A stretch of DNA of 64,000 nucleotides, taken from positions 11,734 through 75,733 of the forward strand of contig JBMFKS010000002.1 in assembly GCA_049972045.1 (NCBI GenBank), written 5' to 3'. The stretch comes from SpSt-77 sp049972045. GTDB taxonomy: Bacteria > Chloroflexota > Anaerolineae > B4-G1 > DUEL01. This document shows positions 16,688 through 23,479 of this stretch, piece after piece (position 1 is the first letter of the stretch; every line of letters starts with the position of its first letter). Position numbers and translations under genes: made by a program. A model generated the notes under the pieces. That model saw only the letters and a list, made by a program, of their open reading frames with translations, was not told where the DNA came from and did not search any database.

Positions 16688-16714
16688 GACGCGGCAGGCC
16701 TTATCGGGTAGAAT
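16686..16714 (+). promoter_or_regulatory. Promoter of the mtnP operon
   Basis: TTGACG (16686-16691), 17-bp spacer, TAGAAT (16709-16714). The -35 box overlaps the T-tract of the preceding terminator. Confidence 0.8.
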
Positions 16715-16775
16715 ATCGCCAAAGGATTCCCGGAATCGGCCGTCATTCACCTGATCCGACAAAGGAGTGAGAACT

Positions 16776-17648
16776 ATGGCGGATATCCCCATTCGCATCG
16801 GCGTCATCGGCGGCTCCGGCCTCTACCAGATGGAAGGGCTGAGCGACGTGGAAGAGCGACGCATTTCCACCCCCTTCGGCGACCCGTCGGACGTCATCGT
16901 CACTGGGAGCCTGGAGGGGGTACGGGTGGCTTTCCTGGCCCGCCACGGGCGGGGCCACCGCATCATGCCCACCGAGGTCAACTACCGCGCCAACATCTAT
17001 GCCCTCAAGACTCTGGGCGTGGAGTGGGTGGTCTCTATCTCTGCCTGTGGCTCCCTGCGGGAGCACATCCACCCGGGCGAAATCGTCATCCCCGACCAGT
17101 TGTTTGACTTCACCAAAAAGCGGGCCTACACGTTCTTCGGCAATGGACTGGTGGCCCACATCGGCGTCGCCGACCCCTTCTGCCCCAATCTCTCGGCCAT
17201 GCTGGCCGACGCGGTGGAGACGGCGGGCGGCCGGGTCCATCGGGGCGGACGGTTCATCACCATTGAGGGGCCCCGTTTCTCCACCAGAGGGGAGAGTTTC
17301 ACCTACCGCGCCTGGGGAATGGATATCATCGGTATGACCACCAGCCCGGAGGCGTTCCTGGCGCGGGAGGCGGAGATGTGCTACGCGGTCATGGCCCACG
17401 TTACCGACTACGACGTCTGGCATGAGACGGAGGAGCCGGTGAATGTGGAGATGTTGCTCTCTACCCTGGCGGCCAACGCCCAACTGGCCCAGCGGGCCAT
17501 CCGCATCCTGGTCCCCCGCCTGGCCGCCGCCGAACGGGCCTGCGAGTGCGGCTCCACCCTTGCCACCGCGCTCATCACCCAGCCCGACCTGGTCCCCGAA
17601 AGCCTCAAGCGGGACCTGGCGCCCCTCATCGGGAAGTACCTGAAGTGA
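16776..17648 (+). CDS. mtnP: S-methyl-5'-thioadenosine phosphorylase
   Basis: A 290-residue purine-nucleoside-phosphorylase-family enzyme that splits methylthioadenosine, a by-product of polyamine synthesis, into adenine and methylthioribose-1-phosphate for methionine salvage. Visible motifs are IGVIGGSGLY, the phosphate-binding ARHGRGH, PTEVNYRANIYAL, SACGSLREHI, and TIEGPRFSTRGES followed by the substrate loop IGMTTSPEAFLAREAEMCYA. The ATG at 16776 has AAAGGAG at good spacing. It heads a short operon with GtrA and RNase H-like genes. The downstream methionine-salvage genes are not here. Confidence 0.94.
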   Translation: MADIPIRIGVIGGSGLYQMEGLSDVEERRISTPFGDPSDVIVTGSLEGVRVAFLARHGRGHRIMPTEVNYRANIYALKTLGVEWVVSISACGSLREHIHPGEIVIPDQLFDFTKKRAYTFFGNGLVAHIGVADPFCPNLSAMLADAVETAGGRVHRGGRFITIEGPRFSTRGESFTYRAWGMDIIGMTTSPEAFLAREAEMCYAVMAHVTDYDVWHETEEPVNVEMLLSTLAANAQLAQRAIRILVPRLAAAERACECGSTLATALITQPDLVPESLKRDLAPLIGKYLK

Positions 17649-17649
17649 T

Positions 17650-18153
17650 ATGTCGCCCGCCGCTCTTGTCGCCCGCACCCGTCTTTTCCTGCGGACGAAC
17701 CGGAAGGAAGTGGTCCGCTTCCTGAAGTTCTCCGTCGTCGGCACCATCGGCGCGGTGGTGGATTTCGGCACCCTCTACCTCCTCCATGTGGTCGTCGGGC
17801 TCCCCATCGTCCTGGCCAACACCTGCTCCTTCACCGCCGCCGTCCTCAGCAACTTCACCTGGAACCGGTATTGGACGTACCCGGACTCCCGCTCCAAGCC
17901 CATCCGCATCCAACTGGCCCAGTTCTTCGTCGTCAACGTCGCCGGGTGGGGGATCAACACGGGCATCCTGGTCCTGCTGCGCTACCCCTGCGTTTCGCTG
18001 GTGGGGACGGCCACCCGCGCCCTGGCGCTCAGCCTGACCCCGGAAACCCTCTACAAACTGGGCTACAACCTGGCGAAGGCGATCGCGACCGGCGTCGTCC
18101 TCTTCTGGAATTTCTTCGTCAACCGCTTCTGGACTTACTCCGATGTCTCCTGA
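17650..18153 (+). CDS. GtrA family membrane protein
   Basis: A 167-residue protein with the GtrA signature at the first helix (VRFLKFSVVGTIGAVVDFGTLYLL) and at the last (GVVLFWNFFVNRFWTY). Four hydrophobic helices are expected. GtrA proteins are thought to move lipid-linked sugars across the membrane for polysaccharide or wall-polymer glycosylation. The gene starts one base after the mtnP stop, so translation is coupled, and it overlaps the next gene by 11 bp. The glycosyltransferase usually linked to GtrA is absent, so its role here is unclear. Confidence 0.88.
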   Translation: MSPAALVARTRLFLRTNRKEVVRFLKFSVVGTIGAVVDFGTLYLLHVVVGLPIVLANTCSFTAAVLSNFTWNRYWTYPDSRSKPIRIQLAQFFVVNVAGWGINTGILVLLRYPCVSLVGTATRALALSLTPETLYKLGYNLAKAIATGVVLFWNFFVNRFWTYSDVS

Positions 18154-18559
18154 AGGTCGGCCCGTCATCCGGATTCTCTTTGACGGCGGGAGCCGGGGGA
18201 ACCCCGGGCCGGGCTACGGGAGTTACCACATCCAGTTTCCGGACGGGCGCGGAGAGACGGTCCGGCGGGACTTCGGGCGCCGGATGACGAACAACGAGGC
18301 GGAGTACCATACCCTGCTGGCGGCTCTGGAGGACCTGGCGGGCCGCCTGCGGAAGGAAGGGTGGGATCCGGCGGAGGTGACGGTGGACATCCGGGGCGAC
18401 TCCGCGCTGGTTATCTCCCAACTGGTAGGCGAGTGGAAGGCCCGCCACCCGCGCATGCGGGCCCTGCGGGACCGGGCGCGGGCGTTGCTGGGAATCTTCG
18501 GGGGCTACCACCTGGAGCGGGTACCGCGCGCGGTCGCGCTCCGGCATCTGGGGCATTAG
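18143..18559 (+). CDS. RNase H-fold protein (RNase HI-like)
   Basis: A 138-residue protein with three acidic catalytic positions of RNase HI: FDGGSRGNPGPG, TNNEAEYHTL and IRGDSALVI. The usual C-terminal VPRxxN..AD segment, which supplies the fourth metal ligand, is cut short: after ERVPR the sequence ends AVALRHLGH. The enzyme may be shortened naturally or partly impaired. The reaction would be cleavage of RNA in RNA-DNA hybrids. It overlaps gtrA and precedes a strong terminator, ending the mtnP operon. Confidence 0.8.
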   Translation: MSPEGRPVIRILFDGGSRGNPGPGYGSYHIQFPDGRGETVRRDFGRRMTNNEAEYHTLLAALEDLAGRLRKEGWDPAEVTVDIRGDSALVISQLVGEWKARHPRMRALRDRARALLGIFGGYHLERVPRAVALRHLGH

Positions 18560-18570
18560 CGGGGACGGTC

Positions 18571-18612
18571 GGGCTTGGCGGGGCGGCGCAGCCGCCCCGC
18601 CAAGCCCCTTTT
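18571..18612 (+). terminator. Terminator of the mtnP-gtrA-RNase H operon
   Basis: A 17-bp perfect stem (GGGCTTGGCGGGGCGGC and its inverse) with a GCA loop, followed by CTTTTC. Confidence 0.9.
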
Positions 18613-18638
18613 CTAACGCGTTTCTTGCGTCCGATTTC

Positions 18639-18667
18639 TTGATTTCCGCCGCCGGGTGTGGTAAAAT
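18639..18667 (+). promoter_or_regulatory. Promoter of the YHS-copA unit
   Basis: TTGATT (18639-18644), 17-bp spacer, TAAAAT (18662-18667), about 65 bp upstream of the YHS gene. Confidence 0.7.
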
Positions 18668-18731
18668 AGATGACGATCAACCAAATCGGGCGCCCCTCCG
18701 GCGGGCCCGAGCATCCTGTGGAGGTGATGAT

Positions 18732-18908
18732 ATGGCCGTGGACCCGGTCTGCAAAATGGAAGTGGATCCCGAGACCGCTCCGGCGAAGACGGTCTACAAG
18801 GGGCAGACGTACTATTTCTGCGCCACCGGTTGCAAAGTAGCCTTTGAGAAGGACCCGGAGAAGTACCTGCGGGAGACCGAAAAGGCCGAAGGACACCATG
18901 CCCGGTAA
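18732..18908 (+). CDS. YHS domain protein
   Basis: A 58-residue single-domain protein. It shows DPVCKMEVD and YYFCATGCKVAFEKDPEKYL, with cysteines arranged as in the YHS/TRASH-type metal-binding module often attached to or encoded beside copper P-type ATPases. It probably binds copper or another soft metal in the cytoplasm and passes it to the ATPase encoded 410 bp downstream. ATG at 18732 with GGAGGTGAT just before it. An upstream extension is open but lacks a ribosome site and covers the promoter. Confidence 0.85.
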   Translation: MAVDPVCKMEVDPETAPAKTVYKGQTYYFCATGCKVAFEKDPEKYLRETEKAEGHHAR

Positions 18909-19317
18909 GCTCTCTCAACGGCAGAGACGATAGGAGTTCCCGTGGTGAGGGAATACGCCCCGCCGGCAGGCCGCCGGTTGGAGTGCAGGCCGCCAGCGCC
19001 GCTGCTCGTGTTGCGGCACGGAACGAAGTGAAGTGCCGCCGCTGCTGCTGCTCGTAGTGCGGCACGAAACGGAGTGAAGTGCCGCCGCTGCCGCTGCTCG
19101 TAGTGCGGCACGAAACGGAGTGAAGTGCCGCTTCCGGCGCCACTCCGCTTCGCCCTCGGCCCAAGGCCTCGGCGCGAGCGAACCTCCTCGACCTGAGGCC
19201 GTCGCCCCGATGGGGCTCGCCCCGAGGGGCCGACGCCCGGCGCGACGCGCCCAGGGAGGCCGATTTCCCATCGGCGAAGTTTCTGCATCCTTCGGGTCTC
19301 CGGGATAAAGGAGCACT
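18909..19317. repeat. YHS-copA spacer with three tandem 46-bp hairpin repeats
   Basis: This 409-bp space holds no supported gene. Three repeats begin at 19013, 19059 and 19105. Each has a 27-bp hairpin unit (GCGGCAC, 13-base loop, GTGCCGC) and a 19-bp linker rich in GCTGCT, with an exact 46-bp period. Beyond them, about 19140-19290 is filled with CTCGG/CCCCGA-type GC-rich inverted motifs and a short hairpin GCCGAT/ATCGGC. Because it separates two functionally linked genes, it could act as an attenuating or RNA-stabilising spacer, but that is inference. Confidence 0.7.
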
Positions 19318-21780
19318 ATGGCTGAACAACGTATTTCCATCCCCGTTCGGGGCATGACCTGCGCTTCGTGCGTCGCCCATGTGGAGGGGGCCCTGCGCGG
19401 CGTGGATGGCGTGGAGGAAGTCGCCGTGAACCTGGCCACCGAGCGGGCCACCCTCCGCTTTGACCCCCGGGCCGTCCGCATGGCCGACCTGGTCCGCGCT
19501 GTGCAGGAGACCGGCTACGAGGTCCCCACCGAGACGGTGGTCCTCCCCATCGGCGGGATGACCTGCGCGGCTTGCGTCGCCCACGTGGAGGAAGCCCTGC
19601 GCGGGCTCCCGGGTGTCGTCTCCGCCTCGGTCAACCTGGCCACGGAGAAGGCGACGGTCACCTTCATCCCCGGCGTGGTGGGCATCCCCGACTTCCAGCG
19701 GGCGGTGGCGGAGGCCGGGTACGAAGTGCTGGAGGCCCCTGCCGAAAGGGCGGTGGCCGAAGAGGACGAGGCCGAGCGCAAAATGCGTGAGAGCCGCTTC
19801 CGCATGCGTGTCGCCTGGGCGTTCACCGTCCCCATCATCCTCTGGATGCTCCCCGAGATGCTCTGGGGGGTGATGTGGCCCAGCCACCTGGTCTTCCATC
19901 TGGGGATGATCCTCCTGGCCGCGCCCGTCCTCTTCTGGGTGGGCCGCCGGACCTACCGCAGTGGCCTCTCCGCCGCCCTGCACGGTTTCGCCAACATGGA
20001 CACCCTCATCACCCTGGGCACGGGCGTCTCCTTCCTCACCGGCCCGGCGTCCTTCTTCTTCCCCGTCGCCAACTACGCCGGGGTGGCGGCGATGATTATG
20101 GCTTTCCACCTCACCGGCCGGTACGTGGAAGAGACGGCGAAAGGCCGCGCCTCCCAGGCCATCCGCAAACTCCTGGAACTGGGCGCCAAAACGGCGCGCG
20201 TCGTCCGGGACGGGATAGAGGTGGAAGTGCCCATTGAGGAAGTCCAGGTGGGGGACCTGATGGTCGTCCGTCCGGGCGAGAAAATCCCCACCGACGGCGT
20301 CGTCCTGGAGGGGGAAAGCGCTGTGGACGAATCTATGGCCACCGGCGAGTCCATGCCCGTGGAGAAGCGCCCCGGCGACGAGGTCATCGGCGCCACCGTC
20401 AACCAGGACGGACTCCTGAAGGTGCGGGCCACCCGGGTGGGGCGGGACACCTTCCTGGCCCAGGTCATCCGGCTGGTGGAGGAGGCGCAGGGCTCCAAAG
20501 TCCCCATCCAGGCCTTCGCCGACCGGGTAACCGCCGTCTTTGTGCCGATCGTGCTGGGGATCGCGCTTCTCACTCTGGTAGCCTGGCTGGCGTTTCCGGA
20601 TTTGATGCGGACCCTGGTGACGGCCGGCTCCTTTTTGCCCTGGGTGAATCCGAACCTGGGGACCGTCACCTTGGCCATCATCTCCACCGTCGCCGTCCTG
20701 GTGATTGCCTGTCCCTGCGCGCTGGGCCTGGCGACGCCCACCGCGCTCATGGTGGGAAGCGCCCGGGGCGCCGAGCGCGGCATCCTCATCCGCTCCGGCG
20801 AGGCCATCCAGACCCTCAAGGATGTGCGGGTGGTGGTTTTTGATAAGACGGGGACCCTCACGAAAGGGAAGCCCGCCGTGACCGACATCGTACCGGCCGA
20901 AGGGATGAGCGAAGAGGAACTCCTCTACCTGGCCGGGTCGGCGGAACGGGGGTCAGAGCATCCCCTGGGGCGGGCGGTGGTGGAGGGGGCCCTCGCCCGG
21001 GGCCTGGCGCTGGCGGACCCCGCCGAATTCCAGGCCCTGCGCGGCCGCGGGGTCGCGGCAACGGTGGACGGGAAACGGGTCCTGGTGGGCTCTCGGCGGC
21101 TCATGGAGGAGGCGGGGCTCCCCCCGGCCCTGCTGGAGGAGACCCTGCGCCGGCTGGAGGCGGAGGCAAAGACGGCCATTCTGGTGGCGGTGGACGGCCG
21201 CCTGGGCGGAGTCCTGGCGGTGGCCGACCCGCTGAAGGAGGACGCCGTCGCTGCCGTGGAGGCCTTGCACCGGCTTGGCCTGCGGACGGCGATGCTCACC
21301 GGCGATAACCGCCGGACCGCGGAGGCTATCGCCCGGCGGGTGGGCATAGACGAAGTGCGGGCCGAGGTCCTCCCTGAAGGCAAAGTGGCGGAGGTCCGCC
21401 GCCTGCAGGAGCAGTACGGTCGGGTAGCCTTTGTGGGCGACGGCATCAACGACGCTCCCGCTCTCAAGGGAGCGGACGTGGGTATCGCCATCGGGACGGG
21501 CACCGACATCGCCATTGAGGCCGGGGACGTGACCCTGGTGCGCGGGGAACTTTCGGGCGTCGTGGAGGCGATCCACCTTAGCCGGGCCACCTTCCGCAAA
21601 ATCCGCCAGAACCTTTTCTGGGCCTTTTTCTATAACGTGGTGATGATCCCCCTGGCAGGGATGGGGTGGATGCATCCCGTGCTGGCGGAGATCGCCATGG
21701 CGACTTCTTCGGTAACGGTGGTGACCAACGCCAACACCCTGCGGCGGGTGGACATCCGGATGAATCCTGATTCGGGGTAA
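19318..21780 (+). CDS. copA: Copper-translocating P-type ATPase
   Basis: An 820-residue P1B-type ATPase. Two N-terminal HMA domains have GMTCASC (about residue 12) and GMTCAAC (about 80). Then come membrane helices, the actuator TGES, the translocation motif CPCALGLATPTALM in helix 6, the phosphorylation site DKTGTLTKG, SEHPLG, and the hinge GDGINDAPAL. CPC with two HMA domains indicates Cu(I) export from the cytoplasm. The ATG at 19318 is preceded by AAAGGAGCACT. The small YHS protein upstream is its likely partner. No CsoR or CueR regulator is adjacent. A terminator follows directly. Confidence 0.95.
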   Translation: MAEQRISIPVRGMTCASCVAHVEGALRGVDGVEEVAVNLATERATLRFDPRAVRMADLVRAVQETGYEVPTETVVLPIGGMTCAACVAHVEEALRGLPGVVSASVNLATEKATVTFIPGVVGIPDFQRAVAEAGYEVLEAPAERAVAEEDEAERKMRESRFRMRVAWAFTVPIILWMLPEMLWGVMWPSHLVFHLGMILLAAPVLFWVGRRTYRSGLSAALHGFANMDTLITLGTGVSFLTGPASFFFPVANYAGVAAMIMAFHLTGRYVEETAKGRASQAIRKLLELGAKTARVVRDGIEVEVPIEEVQVGDLMVVRPGEKIPTDGVVLEGESAVDESMATGESMPVEKRPGDEVIGATVNQDGLLKVRATRVGRDTFLAQVIRLVEEAQGSKVPIQAFADRVTAVFVPIVLGIALLTLVAWLAFPDLMRTLVTAGSFLPWVNPNLGTVTLAIISTVAVLVIACPCALGLATPTALMVGSARGAERGILIRSGEAIQTLKDVRVVVFDKTGTLTKGKPAVTDIVPAEGMSEEELLYLAGSAERGSEHPLGRAVVEGALARGLALADPAEFQALRGRGVAATVDGKRVLVGSRRLMEEAGLPPALLEETLRRLEAEAKTAILVAVDGRLGGVLAVADPLKEDAVAAVEALHRLGLRTAMLTGDNRRTAEAIARRVGIDEVRAEVLPEGKVAEVRRLQEQYGRVAFVGDGINDAPALKGADVGIAIGTGTDIAIEAGDVTLVRGELSGVVEAIHLSRATFRKIRQNLFWAFFYNVVMIPLAGMGWMHPVLAEIAMATSSVTVVTNANTLRRVDIRMNPDSG

Positions 21781-21788
21781 AAAGAACT

Positions 21789-21828
21789 CGTTGCGGCGGT
21801 GAAGCCGCCGCAACGAAAAACAATTTTT
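21789..21828 (+). terminator. Terminator of copA
   Basis: An 11-bp perfect stem CGTTGCGGCGG/CCGCCGCAACG with a TGAAG loop, followed by AAAAACAATTTTT, nine bases past the stop. Confidence 0.85.
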
Positions 21829-21834
21829 GGGGGG

Positions 21835-21881
21835 CGGATGGGCAATCCGACCTACCCGGAAGCCGGATGGGCAATCCGACC
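21835..21881 (+). repeat. Short direct repeat CGGATGGGCAATCCGACC
   Basis: An 18-bp sequence occurs twice about 28 bp apart in the copA-FHA spacer. No function is apparent. Confidence 0.5.
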
Positions 21882-22020
21882 CGGGGAGGGTGGGCCATTA
21901 CCGCCCTTAGCGGAGCGCGGGCGGGGAGCCAACATTGGCCTGGCGGCCCGCACTCCATTGGTAAGTGCGGAAGTTCCGTCCATCGTCAGCCACGAAGCGG
22001 GCGAGTTCTGTTCGTTGGTG

Positions 22021-22677
22021 ATGGGAGATATGGAGGAGACGAGTGTCCCTATGCTGGTCGTCCTGGAAGGGGAGACGGTCGGGCAGCGGTGGCTGATCCA
22101 GGAAGACCAGGTGCTCATCGGCCGGGGTTCGGATTGCGACATCATCCTCCCGGAACGGCAGATTTCCCGCCATCACGCCCGTATTGAGCGGACGGCCGAC
22201 GGTCGCTATCTCCTCTATGACCTGGGCAGCAAAAACGGCACCTGGGTGAACGGGGAGGAGGTGCGGGATACCCCCCGTCTGCTGCAGGACGGGGATGAGA
22301 TTCAGTTCGCCCTCTGCGTAAGGATGACCTTCGTCGGCTCGGACGCGACGCTCCCGCTGGGCGGGGAGGGGCCGGTGCGGGGGATTCGGGTGGACCGGGC
22401 CGGACGACGGGTGTTTGTCGGCGGGCGAGAACTCTCTCCGCCCCTCTCTCCGGCCCAGTACCGGTTGCTGACCACCCTCTTAGATGCTCAAGGGCAGGTC
22501 GTCTCCCGGGATGACATCGTCCGCGCCGTCTGGCCCGATGAAGACGTCCGGGGCATCTCCGAGCAGGCCATAGACGCCCTGGTCCGCCGGCTGCGGGAAC
22601 GGCTGGCGGAACTGGACCCCCAGCACGAGTACATTGTCACCTTGCGCGGGCACGGATTCCGGTTGGAAAACCGGTAG
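22021..22677 (+). CDS. FHA domain and winged-helix (OmpR/PhoB-type) regulator
   Basis: About 218 residues from the ATG at 22021. Later ATGs at 22030 and 22051 are also possible, the last with GGAGGAG 12 bases upstream. The first half is a forkhead-associated domain with LIGRGSDCDIIL, ISRHHARIE and DLGSKNGTWVNGEEV, which binds phosphothreonine peptides. The second half is a Trans_reg_C winged helix (LSPAQYRLLTTLLDAQGQVVSRDDIVRAVWPD ... IVTLRGHGFRLE). The protein likely couples Ser/Thr kinase signals to transcription. No kinase is nearby and no target site can be named. Confidence 0.88.
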   Translation: MGDMEETSVPMLVVLEGETVGQRWLIQEDQVLIGRGSDCDIILPERQISRHHARIERTADGRYLLYDLGSKNGTWVNGEEVRDTPRLLQDGDEIQFALCVRMTFVGSDATLPLGGEGPVRGIRVDRAGRRVFVGGRELSPPLSPAQYRLLTTLLDAQGQVVSRDDIVRAVWPDEDVRGISEQAIDALVRRLRERLAELDPQHEYIVTLRGHGFRLENR

Positions 22678-22719
22678 CGGACCGGACGACAGACCACTGA
22701 CCACAGACGACGAGCGACT

Positions 22720-23343
22720 ATGCACCGCTGGATACCGGGGTTGATCACGCTGGGGGCTCTGCTGGGGCTGGTGGGCGCGGTGGCTCCCTGGATTCCCCAC
22801 CGGGCCGCCGCGCTCCGGCTGACCGCGCTGGACCTGTTTGTCGTCGTCCGGCTGCTGCCGCCGGTGCGGGACGGGGTGGTTCCGATTGCCCGCGAGTTGT
22901 TCCTCCTTCCCCTCCTGGCCCCGGCGGTAGTGCTGGCGCTGGCCCCGACCTTCTACATCCGGCCGCCCGGACTTTTCCGCTCCGCAGGCCCGCTGGTCGG
23001 AGCCGCCCTGGCGCTGACCATGCTCCCGCCCTATCCGCCCATCCTCATCGCCTGGCGCGATCCCCTCTACCGTGGCCAACTGTTTCTGGTGCTGGCGGCC
23101 TTCGTTCTGGCGCTGGCGGCGCTCTGGGCGCGGCGCATGCCAGAGCCGGTACGGGGCGGGCTGGCTGCCGTTTTGGCTCTGGGAGGCTGGCTACTCCCGT
23201 TTCTGGCCTTCCTCCGGGTACAGCCTCTCTTCGCCGCACTCTATGGGGCCCCGGTGGGCATCGGCTCGGGGGTCATCTGGAGCGCGCTGGGGGCCGGATT
23301 GGTCATGGTGGCCGGTATAGGGGCGGCGCTCCCCAACCGCTGA
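22720..23343 (+). CDS. Multi-pass membrane protein, unknown
   Basis: A 207-residue, very hydrophobic protein with about six predicted helices (near residues 6-24, 63-81, 94-110, 119-138, 148-165 and 180-203). The loops are short and there are no recognisable motifs. It lies 42 bp after the FHA regulator on the same strand, separated by a spacer made of short repeated CGACAGACCACTGACCAC-like words. It may be co-transcribed. I do not recognise the family. Confidence 0.65.
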   Translation: MHRWIPGLITLGALLGLVGAVAPWIPHRAAALRLTALDLFVVVRLLPPVRDGVVPIARELFLLPLLAPAVVLALAPTFYIRPPGLFRSAGPLVGAALALTMLPPYPPILIAWRDPLYRGQLFLVLAAFVLALAALWARRMPEPVRGGLAAVLALGGWLLPFLAFLRVQPLFAALYGAPVGIGSGVIWSALGAGLVMVAGIGAALPNR

Positions 23344-23358
23344 TTGCCAATCCCCCCT

Positions 23359-23387
23359 TTGACACCCCTCCCATCCGATGCTATAAT
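23359..23387 (+). promoter_or_regulatory. Consensus promoter of the Lon-family protease gene
   Basis: TTGACA (23359-23364), 17-bp spacer, TATAAT (23382-23387): a full consensus match on all twelve positions. The transcript would have a leader of about 80 nt. Confidence 0.9.
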
Positions 23388-23479
23388 CCCTATCAACCTT
23401 GCAATCTCGCAGTCGGGCCCTTTCTTCGCGCTCGCCGCATCCTCTGCGGTTCAGGTGAATCATCCGGGAGGTCCAGACC

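Noticed and set aside
19013..19131. CRISPR array
   Set aside because: The regular 27-bp repeat and 19-bp linker look CRISPR-like, but the linkers are nearly identical to each other and too short, only three units exist and no cas genes are near. It is a tandem repeat.
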